A stretch of DNA of 64,000 bases from Bifidobacterium saguinibicoloris. GTDB lineage: Bacteria; Actinomycetota; Actinomycetes; Actinomycetales; Bifidobacteriaceae. The stretch lies in assembly GCF_019331725.1 (NCBI RefSeq), contig NZ_JAHBBF010000001.1, positions 186,001-250,000 of the forward strand, read 5' to 3'. Position numbers and translations under genes: made by a program. Below, one piece after another: positions 34,986 to 44,503 of the stretch; position 1 is the stretch's first letter; the number at the start of each line of letters is the position of its first letter. The notes under the pieces were generated by a model that saw nothing but the letters and a program-made list of their open reading frames with translations, was not told where the DNA came from and searched no databases.

Positions 34986-35783
34986 ATGCGCATCTACAAC
35001 TTCACCGACAACGACGACGTCGCCATCGTCGCGAGGCAGGGGCCGTTCCAGGTCATCGAATGGAAACGCGACCTGTCCGTCGACTACGGCGGCGCGGCGG
35101 GCGCGTATTTCGCGTCCGAGATGAACGTGCGCCGCCGTCAGGTGGTGTGCACGCTCGACGGCAAGACCGGCATCACCGTGCAGGCGGGCGCCATGCAGTG
35201 GACCGCCGGCCACATCCAGGCCACCACGGGAGTCAAGGGCGTGGGCGATTTCATCGGCAAGATGGCGCGCGGCGCCGTGACCAAGGAGTCAGCGGTCAAA
35301 CCCGAATACCAGGGCGTCGGCACGCTGGTGCTCGAACCCACATACCGACACATCCTGCTCATCGACCCGGCGCAGATGGGCGGTTCGATGACCGTCAACG
35401 ACGGCCTGTTCTACGCGTGCGCGTCCACCGTACGGCAGCGCGCGGTGATGGTGTCGCGTCCGAGCGCGATGGTCGCCGGCGGCGAGGGACTGTTCAACCT
35501 CGCGCTTGAAGGACAAGGCACGGTCGCGTTGGAATCCCCCGTCCCCTCATCCGAACTCATCACCGTCGACCTGGAGAACGACGAACTGAAGATCGACGGC
35601 AACTTCGCCATCGCGTGGACCAGCGGCCTGCAGTTCACGGTGGAACGCTCCGGCAAGACGCTGATCGGCTCCGCCGCGAGCGGCGAAGGACTGGTGAACG
35701 TGTACCGCGGCGTCGGCCGCGTACTGCTCGCCCCGGTCTCCGGCCCCACATTCAACATCAACGCCGGCACCGGCACCGTGTGA
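34986..35783 (+). CDS. AIM24-family protein
   Basis: A 265-aa all-beta protein with the AIM24 pattern: repeated glycine-rich strands, GTLVLEPTYRHILLID, the FYACASTV region and a C-terminal SGLQFTVERSGKTLIGSAASGEGLVNVYRGVGRVLLAP. Bacterial AIM24 proteins are related to TRAP-like folds and their function is not established. GGAG lies before the ATG at 34986. The XRE regulator follows 12 bases later, so the two are likely co-transcribed. Confidence 0.85.
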   Translation: MRIYNFTDNDDVAIVARQGPFQVIEWKRDLSVDYGGAAGAYFASEMNVRRRQVVCTLDGKTGITVQAGAMQWTAGHIQATTGVKGVGDFIGKMARGAVTKESAVKPEYQGVGTLVLEPTYRHILLIDPAQMGGSMTVNDGLFYACASTVRQRAVMVSRPSAMVAGGEGLFNLALEGQGTVALESPVPSSELITVDLENDELKIDGNFAIAWTSGLQFTVERSGKTLIGSAASGEGLVNVYRGVGRVLLAPVSGPTFNINAGTGTV

Positions 35784-35795
35784 GAGGAGAACACC

Positions 35796-36041
35796 ATGAC
35801 CAGCGACAACACGACCGCATCCGACAAACCACGCATCTACCCGGAGGTGGGCGCCGCGCTCCTCAAAGCACGGCATGAGACCGGCATGACGCAGCAGCAG
35901 CTGGCCGACGCGACCGGCGTCTCACGCATCACCATCCAACGCATCGAACAGGCGCACATCAACCCGTCGTTCAAGACGCTGGAGGCGCTCGCCCACGGCA
36001 TGGGCCGCACCCTCACCATCAGCTTCGACGCCGAACGGTGA
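35796..36041 (+). CDS. XRE-family helix-turn-helix regulator
   Basis: An 81-aa DNA-binding protein made of little more than the Cro/C1-type HTH: LLKARHETGMTQQQLADATGVSRITIQRIEQAHINPSFKTLEALAHGMG (about residues 27-75). It lies directly behind the AIM24 gene with GAGAGGAG upstream. It may regulate its own operon or be a leftover of the adjacent phage region. It converges with the membrane glycan gene, with only 12 bases between. Confidence 0.85.
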   Translation: MTSDNTTASDKPRIYPEVGAALLKARHETGMTQQQLADATGVSRITIQRIEQAHINPSFKTLEALAHGMGRTLTISFDAER

Positions 36042-36053
36042 GCCGGGCGACGC

Positions 36054-38318
36054 TCACATGAACACGAACCAGGAGGCCGTATCCCACCAGACGGCGACCG
36101 GCATGTTCATGCCCGAGGCGAACTGCTTGCACACGAGGAACAGGAACGCGGCCACGACGCCGGCGGCGAACCATCCGAACGTGAGACGCCGCGCGACGTC
36201 CTCCCAATCGGCATCCCGCAAGCCGACCTCCCGTAAGCCGGCGTCCCGCCGGAGCAACGGACCGGCCGTCTCTCCCGATGTCGCCGTCTCCCCCATCTTC
36301 GACATCTCCCCCGCATCCGCCGGCGCGTTCAACGCGACGTCGACCGCATACAGGAGACCGAGCACGGCGATCATGATCATGAACCCGAAGTCGATCTCAT
36401 AACGGAAGTCCACACCCGTAACGCGCGCGTCGATGACGAACGTCAGCGCGAACGCCGCCAACGCACCGACGACGAGACGCGTCGCGGCGAGGCGACGAAG
36501 CGCGAAACGCCACACGAGCACCGTGAACAGGAGCAGCGCGAACGGCGCCGCGGTGAACAGCCAGCCGCCGAACATCGGATGCTCGCTGCGCCACGTGGTC
36601 AACGGGACGGTCTGAGGCTGGACGAACGGGAAATGCGAGGTCAGGTTCGGCGGCTGGAACAGATACTGGAACACGAACGAGAAGTATTGGGTGAGCGGCG
36701 CATCCGCATGGGGCATGTCGTATCCGGTGAGATTGTACGTCGCGCCGAAATCGGTGAATTTGCCGAACCGCGCCCGGTTGTATGCGAACTGCGGCATGAA
36801 GACCGCAAGATACGGCAGCACGGCCCACGCCCACACCACCGCTTCATGCCGTGCGGCGTGCAGGCTGCGCAAGCCCCACGTCCACAGCGTGCGGATCTCA
36901 TCGGAGAACAGCGGGATCGCAATGAGCGTGGCGAGAATGACCTGCGGCCGGCAGGCTATGGTCAACGCCATGCACGCCGAACCCGCGGCGAGCAGCGGCA
37001 GATGACGTTCCAGTCCACGCAGCTTCGCCTCGATCCACAGCGAAAGACCGAACGCGGCGAACGCGACGGCCATCTCCTGCGGAATCTGATAGAACAGGCC
37101 GAGCTGGACGAGCATCGCGATGCCGTTGCCGAACATCATCGCGGTCATACCGAGCATGGCGGCGCCGAGCGAGACCGGACGGTGCCGGCCGAAAAGCCGG
37201 GCCAATTGGACGGCGAGCAGCGCCGTGGCCATGCCGGCCATCAGCACCGTGATCGCGACGCCGGCGTTCGTCGGCAGGCGCATGCCGGTGAGGGCCTTGA
37301 ACGGGGCGAACAGCAGCAGCGCCGGCAATACGCCGAAATACGAGTAGTATCGTCCGTCATGGAACGCCACGTCGAAGTAGACCGGCGTATCGGGGTGGTT
37401 CAACGCGGTCAGGGTGCGCAGGCGGGTGTCGTACGGGTTGTCCATGGCGGCGAGCGCGCCGTTGACCGGATAGTCGAGCCATGTCCTGCCGTGGAGGATC
37501 GCGTCGGCGAGCCGCTGGTATTGGTCGGTGGCCTGGTAGGAGGCGAAGGTGTCCCAGTACACGGGGTCGGGGCTTTCCTGCGGTGCGGCCATGGCGAACA
37601 GGGCGAGCGGCAGGATGCAGGTGATCGCGGCGCAGGCGGCGACGGGGACGAGGCATGCGCGCCGGTGGAGTGCGAGCCGTCTGCGGTACAGCGGCGAGGC
37701 GGGTCTGAACATGATGACGAGCAGTGCGGTCAGGATTTCGACGGCGAGGCGGATGGGGCTGAACCGCATCGGTATGCGGGGGTTGACGGTGATCGTGTTG
37801 TATGGGATGACCGCGCCTTTGGCCATTTGGTAGCGCAGACGCACGTGCGTGGAGCCGTCGCCGATGCGCTGGTAGCGCGAATACTCCGCGGACGGTGAAT
37901 AGCCGACGTCCGCGTTGGCGTCGTACCAGCCGGAGTCGGTGGGTTTCATCGTGGACACCTGCCAGCGTACGGCGTCGTCCTGGCGGGGGCGTTCCGCGGC
38001 GGCGTGGTCGATGTAGAGGTAGTCGATGGGTTCGTCGGCGGAGATGTCGCGCCATGCGTGTTCCGGGTCGGTGACGATGGCCACTTTCCCCTGTTCGACG
38101 GCGAGACCGTTGCCGACGCCTTCGTCATGCGCCTGGGTGGGGCGCGCACCGAGCGTCTGCCAGAACGGCAGGTTGAAGACGAACAGTTCCAGCAGGAGGA
38201 TGACGATTGCGGCGATGGCGATGGGCCGCGACCATGGCGTGCGTCCGAGGGCGCGCGTCCATCGGCGTCGTCTTGGCATGGGATGCCGGTCCGATGTCCG
38301 GCTCACTTCGTTCCCCAT
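36054..38318 (-). CDS. Large polytopic membrane protein of a surface-glycan operon
   Basis: A 754-aa protein. A basic N-terminus leads into a first membrane helix (IAIAAIVILLLELFVFNLPFW, about residues 31-51). A mainly polar external region of about 140 residues follows, then about ten further helices. It resembles GT-C-type or glycan-polymer membrane proteins in size and topology, including a polar loop with aromatic residues after the second helix. I do not see a catalytic signature that fixes the function. It overlaps the GT2 gene upstream by 16 bases and ends a four-gene operon. The ATG at 38318 has GGGGGAG upstream. Confidence 0.75.
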   Translation of the reverse strand: MGNEVSRTSDRHPMPRRRRWTRALGRTPWSRPIAIAAIVILLLELFVFNLPFWQTLGARPTQAHDEGVGNGLAVEQGKVAIVTDPEHAWRDISADEPIDYLYIDHAAAERPRQDDAVRWQVSTMKPTDSGWYDANADVGYSPSAEYSRYQRIGDGSTHVRLRYQMAKGAVIPYNTITVNPRIPMRFSPIRLAVEILTALLVIMFRPASPLYRRRLALHRRACLVPVAACAAITCILPLALFAMAAPQESPDPVYWDTFASYQATDQYQRLADAILHGRTWLDYPVNGALAAMDNPYDTRLRTLTALNHPDTPVYFDVAFHDGRYYSYFGVLPALLLFAPFKALTGMRLPTNAGVAITVLMAGMATALLAVQLARLFGRHRPVSLGAAMLGMTAMMFGNGIAMLVQLGLFYQIPQEMAVAFAAFGLSLWIEAKLRGLERHLPLLAAGSACMALTIACRPQVILATLIAIPLFSDEIRTLWTWGLRSLHAARHEAVVWAWAVLPYLAVFMPQFAYNRARFGKFTDFGATYNLTGYDMPHADAPLTQYFSFVFQYLFQPPNLTSHFPFVQPQTVPLTTWRSEHPMFGGWLFTAAPFALLLFTVLVWRFALRRLAATRLVVGALAAFALTFVIDARVTGVDFRYEIDFGFMIMIAVLGLLYAVDVALNAPADAGEMSKMGETATSGETAGPLLRRDAGLREVGLRDADWEDVARRLTFGWFAAGVVAAFLFLVCKQFASGMNMPVAVWWDTASWFVFM

Positions 38319-39370
38319 GCTGTCTCCCCCGTTTCGCCGTGTCTTCCCGCAATGCCGTCGGCGGTGTCGCGTGCGGCGTCGCGCGCGGCACCGTCGGTAG
38401 CGTCGACGTGCTGCCAGAGTCCTCGGGAGGCCGGCGAATATTCGAGCTCCTTGATGCGTTCGAGCTCGTCCTCCTGGAGTCTGCGCTGGGCGCGCATCAC
38501 TTCGGAGACGATGAGCAGCAGCAGGGATACGACCATCCAGATGAAGAGCATGACGCCGAGCAGCAGCGACTGCGTGTGGCCGTGCCCTTGTCCGGCGAAG
38601 TAGAAGAGCAGGTAGCGGATGAAGATGACGGCCGCGGCGGCGCCGGGGACGGCCGCGGACCAGGTGAACACGGAGTGGGCGCGGAACATGAGGAAGCTGC
38701 GGATGATGGCACCCGCCGATTTGCCCATGTGTTCGAAGATGTTGTGGAACAGGCGGGATCTGCGCGTCTTGGGGTTGGTGACGATGGGCACGGAGGTGAT
38801 GGCGATGCGCTTGTATCCGGCCTGGATGATCGTCTCCATGCAATAGCTGAATTCGGTGAGGATGTTGAGTTGGAGCAGCGAGCGTTTCGAATAGGCGCGG
38901 AACCCGCTGGCCGCGTCGGGGATGTGGGTGCCGGCGGCGCGGTTGACCACCCATGAGCCGAAACGTTGCATGAGGCGTTTGAACGGGCTGAACTCCTTGA
39001 TGGTGGCGGTCTGCCGGTCGCCGACGACGATGTCGGCGCGCCCTTCGATGATGGGGCGGACGAGGTCGCCGATCCGTTCGGACGGGTATTGGTTGTCGCC
39101 GTCCGTGTTGACGACGATGTCGGCGCCGTGTTTGAGCGCGTAGTCGACGCCGTCCCGGAACGCGCGGGCCAGTCCCATCGTGCCGTTGTGCCGTACGATG
39201 TGCCGGATGCCGAGCCGTCTGGCCACCGCGACGGTGTCGTCGGTGCAGCCGTCGTCGATGATCATCACGTCGAGCTCGTCGACGCCCGGAATGCGTTTCG
39301 GCATGCGCTCCATGACGAGCGGCAGCGTCCCGGCCTCGTTGAGGCAGGGTATCTGGACGAATACGTGCAT
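38303..39370 (-). CDS. Family 2 glycosyltransferase with C-terminal membrane helices
   Basis: A 355-aa GT-A fold enzyme: FVQIPCLNEAGTLPLV at the start, VMIIDDGCTDDTVAVA, then VNTDGDNQYPSE with the DxD-type metal site, and a SGFRAYSKRSLL acceptor region. Two membrane helices near residues 250-305 anchor it. This resembles DPM1/ArnC-type enzymes that charge a lipid carrier with a sugar at the cytoplasmic face. Its ATG shares a base with the flippase stop codon, so they are translationally coupled. Confidence 0.9.
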   Translation of the reverse strand: MHVFVQIPCLNEAGTLPLVMERMPKRIPGVDELDVMIIDDGCTDDTVAVARRLGIRHIVRHNGTMGLARAFRDGVDYALKHGADIVVNTDGDNQYPSERIGDLVRPIIEGRADIVVGDRQTATIKEFSPFKRLMQRFGSWVVNRAAGTHIPDAASGFRAYSKRSLLQLNILTEFSYCMETIIQAGYKRIAITSVPIVTNPKTRRSRLFHNIFEHMGKSAGAIIRSFLMFRAHSVFTWSAAVPGAAAAVIFIRYLLFYFAGQGHGHTQSLLLGVMLFIWMVVSLLLLIVSEVMRAQRRLQEDELERIKELEYSPASRGLWQHVDATDGAARDAARDTADGIAGRHGETGETAWGTK

Positions 39371-40854
39371 CAGTTGCCATCCTTCCCGTTGGCCGCGGCC
39401 CCGTCCGGGGTCCGGTCCCGTTGCGTCAGCATCGCCCTGATCCGGGCCGGTTCGAGGACGCCCAGCGGTATGAGCAGGGCGACGAATGCGGCGTACAGCA
39501 CCGCGTACAGCAGCATGAGCGTGAGGAAGCTCCCCACGTCGAGCACCCGAGAGAGCAGGGACATGACGACCCACAGCGCGGCGTCGCACGCCACGGCCCT
39601 CCACGCCTTGCGGCCCATCACGTCGCCGAACCGTCTGCGCGTCTCGGCATAGGAGACCACCATGATGAGCGCCGTGCACGCCATGCTGGCGGCGGCCAGG
39701 GCGGTGATGCCGCCGGCCTTGGCGGCGAGGACGAACACGGCGAGGACGACGGGCAGGCAGACGAGCGAAAGCAGGTCGGAGAACCGCGTGTCCCGCTCCG
39801 CGTTGAGCGTCATGTTGAGGATGACCGTGATCCCCATGAAGAAGCTGGAGAACGCCAGGCATGACAGCGCCGGCGCGCCGACCACGTAACGGTCCGAATA
39901 GAACGCGGCGAGCAGGTCGGGGGCGGTGGCGGAGATCGTCACGGCCATCGGCGCGACGAGCGCGAACGCGAGCAGGAACAGCCCACGCGCCTTGACGACC
40001 GCCTCGTCGCGTCTCGATGCGGCGATGAGACGCGAGACGACCGGCAGGATGATGACGGCGAACGCCTGCAGCAGGTAATACGTGGTCTTGCCGAAATTCA
40101 TCGCGCCCGTGTAGTAGCCGGCCATGCGGTCGGGCAGTTCGGCCTTGACGACGAGCGTGTCCGCGCTGAGCACGAGCGAGGCCATGATGAAGAACAGGGA
40201 GAACGAAAGCACGCCATGCGCCGCGGTACGCCACGGGAACGCGTCGCCGTCCCCGGCGGGCAATGACCGCCAGACGGGGACGAGCATGACGAGGCCCACG
40301 AGAATGGTCAGGACCATGGCCGCGCAGTAGCCGACTTCGACGCCGATGACCGGCTCATGCGGGAAGACGAGGATGATGAGCGGGATCGTGCCGAGCTTCA
40401 CCATCGGATAGAACGTGGAGAGGAACGCGCTGCGGCCGAAACGCTGGAGACCGTCGTTGATGCCGAGCAGCACGACGTACATGCCGTTCGCGGGCACGAG
40501 GAACGCGGCGTAGCGGAAATACCGTTCCAGCGTGCCGCCGCCTAACGCCAGGCCGAACAGCGGGGCGCCGGCGAAGTCGGCGAGGAAGAACGCGGCCACG
40601 ATCGCCGCCTGCACGGCGATCGTGCGCACGATGACGCGGCGGCCGTCGTAACGGCGCGACGCGATGTTGCGCGACAACGACTGGCGTGCGCCGTTGCTGA
40701 CGAACAGGTATTCGAAGTCGAGCACGGTGATGACCGTGCCGACGACGCCGTAGTCGGCCGGGGAGGCGAAACCGCCGAGGAACCAGTGGATCGCGTACCC
40801 GGCGATGAAGAACGCGACATTGCTGATCAGGTTGAGGAGAAGCCCGCGTCTCAT
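39370..40854 (-). CDS. Wzx-like polysaccharide/lipid flippase
   Basis: A 494-aa protein with about 14 membrane segments in the MOP/polysaccharide-transporter arrangement. It starts LLLNLISNVAFFIAGYAIHWFLGGF, with loops such as SNGARQSLSRNIASRRYDG. It probably moves a lipid-linked sugar intermediate across the membrane. It overlaps the upstream gene by four bases (ATGA) and the downstream glycosyltransferase by one. A longer open frame extends upstream only as a shadow. AAAGGA precedes the ATG at 40854. Confidence 0.85.
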   Translation of the reverse strand: MRRGLLLNLISNVAFFIAGYAIHWFLGGFASPADYGVVGTVITVLDFEYLFVSNGARQSLSRNIASRRYDGRRVIVRTIAVQAAIVAAFFLADFAGAPLFGLALGGGTLERYFRYAAFLVPANGMYVVLLGINDGLQRFGRSAFLSTFYPMVKLGTIPLIILVFPHEPVIGVEVGYCAAMVLTILVGLVMLVPVWRSLPAGDGDAFPWRTAAHGVLSFSLFFIMASLVLSADTLVVKAELPDRMAGYYTGAMNFGKTTYYLLQAFAVIILPVVSRLIAASRRDEAVVKARGLFLLAFALVAPMAVTISATAPDLLAAFYSDRYVVGAPALSCLAFSSFFMGITVILNMTLNAERDTRFSDLLSLVCLPVVLAVFVLAAKAGGITALAAASMACTALIMVVSYAETRRRFGDVMGRKAWRAVACDAALWVVMSLLSRVLDVGSFLTLMLLYAVLYAAFVALLIPLGVLEPARIRAMLTQRDRTPDGAAANGKDGN

Positions 40855-42842
40855 GGGCGGTCCTTTCCCGGCCGGCCGGCCCGCGGTCCGAATCCCACGG
40901 CCTCCTCGGCCCACAGCCGGTCCGGCGCCACCATGTCGGCGCGCAGCAGGGCAAGCAGCAGCGGCAGCATCACCAGGGCCCACATCATGTAGCGCGTGGC
41001 CGTCGGCTTGAGGGGGACGGATATGGCGTTGGGCAGCAGGGACGCCAACGACCAGACCAACGGTACGGCGAACGGCACCCACGCGCGTCCCCGTCCCCGC
41101 GCGGCGGACGACTCGACGGACGAATCGACGGCGCGGCCCCCGTCTCCGCGGCCAATGCGGCAGAACACGAGGAACAACGGCAGGATGAACGTCCACAGCG
41201 CGGTGAACGTGAGCAGTCCCATAACCGGCGCGCCGCGCCATCCGTCCCACAGACGGTAGGCGCCCGAACGGTCCGTGGACGCTCCCGGCAGGCGTCCCAT
41301 GCGCTTCGCCAGCGGACGGAACGAGGGGCTGACGGCGTCGTTGATCTGGAACCACATGGTGTTGCCCACCGCGTCCCCGGCGCGCCGGTCCAACGTGTCC
41401 AGAGAGATGCCCCGGCTCGTGGTGTTCAGAGGCGTGCGCATGAGGGAGCACCATCCCGATTCGAGCGAGACGAACGCCGTGACGTACGAATCGGGGTGCC
41501 GAAGCCCCATGGCGAACCAGACGCCGAGATACTCGGGCACGGCCGCGGGATCGCGCAGCGAATAGTGGATGACCGTATCGGCGAGATACGGATTGTACCG
41601 TTCCGGCATCCGTTCGAACGGCACGCGGCTGACCCTGTCGATGATTCCGCGCTCATGGGACGTCACGTCACCGGGATGGTCGAGCGCATACCGCGCCGTC
41701 ATCTGCATCGGCACGACCAGCAGCTGGTTCGCGTCCTCGGCGCGCACGTGAAGCGGGCCCCGCACGGCGGCGGGGAACGCCACGCCCGAGAGCAGCGCCA
41801 CGGCGGCCGCGCACCCGGCCGCCGCCGCCCGCACGCCGCGCCGACCGCGCCGGCCGCGCGTCAACGGCAGGCAGCACAGGGTGAGTACGACGATATAGAG
41901 GCCGGTCATCGTGGTCAGCGCACACAGCGAGGACACGACGACAAACCCGAAAAGAAAGCGGCGCGAAGCCAACGCGGCGAGCCTCGTGCGCGTGGCCTCG
42001 ACGACCATGAGGAGCCACGGGATGAGGAACATCATGTGCAGGGTGTCCTTCACGATGGACATCGTGAAGATGGGGAACGCCGGGAAGAGCGCGAAGAACG
42101 CGAGCATCACGATCGTCCCGGCCCGGCCCAGCCCCAGTGAGTGCACATACAGGCATACGCCGGCGAGCTCAGCGCACGTGACCGCGACCTGGACGGCGAG
42201 ATAGACGCCGAGCCCCACACCGATGTCCCCGGCGACGGCCTGGCCGATCCATGCGGCCCCTCCGAACACGATGGTGTCGAACACCGGATGATGCGACGAG
42301 ACGGAACCCGAAGCGCCGCCCGAGGAGACCACGGTCAGGAACTGCGTGATCTGGTCGCCGGTGTCGTACCATATGGCGCCCGGCAGCATCAGCATGATGA
42401 CGGGCGTCCAGCACAGCAGGATGATCGCGGCCGCGATGGCGAGCCGCGCGGCCGGATCGAAGGCCTCGACCCGTGCCGACGCCCCGTGCGCGGCCTTCGC
42501 GAGCCGGCGGACGATCCGGCGGACGGGCCGCGGGACGGACCACCGCAGAACGGGCCGCGGGACGGCGCCGGACGTCCCCGCCCGATGCGCCATCAGCCGG
42601 CATCCCGCCGTGAACGCGGCGTACAGGACGAGGGTGACGGCGGCCGCACGCAGCCAGAACCAGCCGTCGAACGGGCCGAGCACCGCCCGCACCGCCGCCT
42701 GATCGGCCAGAGGGACAATCAGACCGCCGACGACGCACGGTATCAGACGCACCGGCGCCGACGGCCTCATCCTCCCGAACAACATGGTTACGACCATAAG
42801 CGGGCCGATGCGCGTCCACGGCCCGTTTGGCCTAGAATTCAT
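40851..42842 (-). CDS. DUF6020-like polytopic membrane protein
   Basis: A 663-aa protein with about 12 membrane helices and a large external loop (HVRAEDANQLLVVPMQMTARYA to about residue 520). The segment WYDTGDQITQF followed by SSHHPVFDTI resembles the catalytic first loop of GT-C-type glycosyltransferases such as DUF6020 proteins. It is the first gene of the four-gene glycan operon. The start is uncertain: ATGs lie at 42842, 42797 and 42785, none with a good ribosome-binding site. I give the longest. Confidence 0.8.
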   Translation of the reverse strand: MNSRPNGPWTRIGPLMVVTMLFGRMRPSAPVRLIPCVVGGLIVPLADQAAVRAVLGPFDGWFWLRAAAVTLVLYAAFTAGCRLMAHRAGTSGAVPRPVLRWSVPRPVRRIVRRLAKAAHGASARVEAFDPAARLAIAAAIILLCWTPVIMLMLPGAIWYDTGDQITQFLTVVSSGGASGSVSSHHPVFDTIVFGGAAWIGQAVAGDIGVGLGVYLAVQVAVTCAELAGVCLYVHSLGLGRAGTIVMLAFFALFPAFPIFTMSIVKDTLHMMFLIPWLLMVVEATRTRLAALASRRFLFGFVVVSSLCALTTMTGLYIVVLTLCCLPLTRGRRGRRGVRAAAAGCAAAVALLSGVAFPAAVRGPLHVRAEDANQLLVVPMQMTARYALDHPGDVTSHERGIIDRVSRVPFERMPERYNPYLADTVIHYSLRDPAAVPEYLGVWFAMGLRHPDSYVTAFVSLESGWCSLMRTPLNTTSRGISLDTLDRRAGDAVGNTMWFQINDAVSPSFRPLAKRMGRLPGASTDRSGAYRLWDGWRGAPVMGLLTFTALWTFILPLFLVFCRIGRGDGGRAVDSSVESSAARGRGRAWVPFAVPLVWSLASLLPNAISVPLKPTATRYMMWALVMLPLLLALLRADMVAPDRLWAEEAVGFGPRAGRPGKDRP

Positions 42843-43015
42843 CCAGCGCTACCGAGCCGGTAACGTAACCGCCCCATGGACTCCCCACGCATGCGAACGG
42901 CGCGGAATGCACGGAGGAATGACGGGTGAACAGTCGATGAACCGGGTTCCCACGAGGCCCACCGCAGTGCGTGGTCCCGCCGGCATGCGGCACAATGGTG
43001 GCAAGGAGGCCCGCC

Positions 43016-44497
43016 ATGGTCGATGACTACACCGCGAAGATGACCGAACTGATCGAGCTGATGCGGCTGATCGGCAACGACACGCAGCAGTGCGAGGTCA
43101 AGGAGTGCAAGCGCCGCATCTCCTCGACCATCACGGACACGCTCTCCGCGTTCTCGAACGGCTCCGGCGGCTGGATCATCCTGGGACTGTCCGAGAAGGA
43201 GGGGTTCACGCCGGTCGAGGGGTTCAACGCGCGCGCCATGCAGGAGGCGTTGAGTCAGGCGTGCGAGAAGATGACGCCGGTGGTGCGTCCGGTGATCGTG
43301 ACCTGCCCGTTCGAGGGTGCGAACCTCGTGTTCGCGCGCGTCGACGAGATGCTGCCGCGCGACAAGCCGTGCTTCACCACGGCGTTGGGACCGCACGGCG
43401 GCTCGTTCATCCGCACCGGCGACGGCGACCGTCACATGACCTCATACGAGGTGGACCGGCTCATCGAGGAGCATCTGCAGCCCACATACGATCTGGACGT
43501 GGTGCCGCGCGCCACCCCCGACGACCTGGATCCGACCCTGGTCTCCGGTCTGCTCGCGCGCGTGCGCGAACAGCATCCGCACGTGTTCGACGGGCGCGGC
43601 GACACGGACATGCTGCTCGACCTGGACGTGCTGCGGCATGACGATTCGGACGTGGCGGCCCGCGGCGTCGGCGTGCTGCGCCCCACGCTGGCCGGTCTGC
43701 TTGCGTTGGGCCGCTACCCGCAGAAATACTATCCGCGCCTGTCCATCTCGATCGCCGTGTTCCCGGGCGCGGGCCGTGACGAGGTGTTCCGCGGCGACGA
43801 ACGGCTGGTCGCCGCGAAGACGATCGTCGGCCCCATCCCGGTGATGATCGACGACGCGGTGGAGTCGCTGATGCATTGGATCGGCGCGAAGCAGCCGGAC
43901 TATCCGCCCGTGGCGCTGCGCGAGGCGATCGCGAACGCGCTCACCCACCGCGACTACTCCCCCGACGCGCGCGGCACGCAGGTCACCATCAGCGTGTTCA
44001 CCGACCGCATCGAGATCGCCAATCCCGGCGGCCTGTACGGCACGGTCACGCATGACGTGCTCGCCAATCCGCATCCGGTGGCGGGCGTGCCGTTCGTCTC
44101 CACCCGCAACCAGTTCCTGTTCACGCTGCTCGAATCGACGCCGTACCCGGGCGGCGGCTTCGTGAACCCCTCGGGCGGCGACGGCTACCAGCGCATCGCC
44201 GCCACGCTGCGGGAGGCGGGCATCGAGCCGGCGACCACGGTGAACGCGATCAGCACGTTCACGATGACGATCACCAAACATCGCACGGACACGGGCACGC
44301 CCAGCGACATCGCCAAGGCGATCACCACCGTGCTGGAGCGTCATTCCGCGATGAGCGTCCGGGAGATCCTGCGCGAGCTGCGGATGACGCCGTTGGCAGT
44401 CACGTCCGGCCTGCGCGAGCTGATCCGCGAGGGCCGGATCACCAAGGTGCGTTTCCACGGGGAGGCGATCCAGCGTTACCGGCTGAAAAGCGCGTGA
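43016..44497 (+). CDS. AlbA_2 (Schlafen-like) DNA-binding and ATPase-like regulator
   Basis: A 493-aa protein. The N-terminal AlbA_2 domain (about residues 10-130) has the pattern QQCEVKECKRRISSTITDTLSAFSNG-type followed by GGWIILGLSE. The C-terminal half has a GHKL-like ATPase stretch (ALREAIANALTHRDYS, then RIEIANPGGL), and a winged-helix end (SVREILRELRMTPLAVTSGLREL). This is the layout of the ATP-binding, AlbA_2-containing transcription regulators. The start is the ATG at 43016, with AAGGAGG seven bases upstream; an earlier in-frame ATG at 42971 has none. The partner or target is unknown. Confidence 0.85.
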   Translation: MVDDYTAKMTELIELMRLIGNDTQQCEVKECKRRISSTITDTLSAFSNGSGGWIILGLSEKEGFTPVEGFNARAMQEALSQACEKMTPVVRPVIVTCPFEGANLVFARVDEMLPRDKPCFTTALGPHGGSFIRTGDGDRHMTSYEVDRLIEEHLQPTYDLDVVPRATPDDLDPTLVSGLLARVREQHPHVFDGRGDTDMLLDLDVLRHDDSDVAARGVGVLRPTLAGLLALGRYPQKYYPRLSISIAVFPGAGRDEVFRGDERLVAAKTIVGPIPVMIDDAVESLMHWIGAKQPDYPPVALREAIANALTHRDYSPDARGTQVTISVFTDRIEIANPGGLYGTVTHDVLANPHPVAGVPFVSTRNQFLFTLLESTPYPGGGFVNPSGGDGYQRIAATLREAGIEPATTVNAISTFTMTITKHRTDTGTPSDIAKAITTVLERHSAMSVREILRELRMTPLAVTSGLRELIREGRITKVRFHGEAIQRYRLKSA

Positions 44498-44503
44498 GCG
44501 GCG

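Noticed and set aside
38319..39380. Extended N-terminus of the 754-aa membrane protein
   Set aside because: It is the alternative frame of the glycosyltransferase gene; the ATG at 38318 has a good ribosome-binding site.
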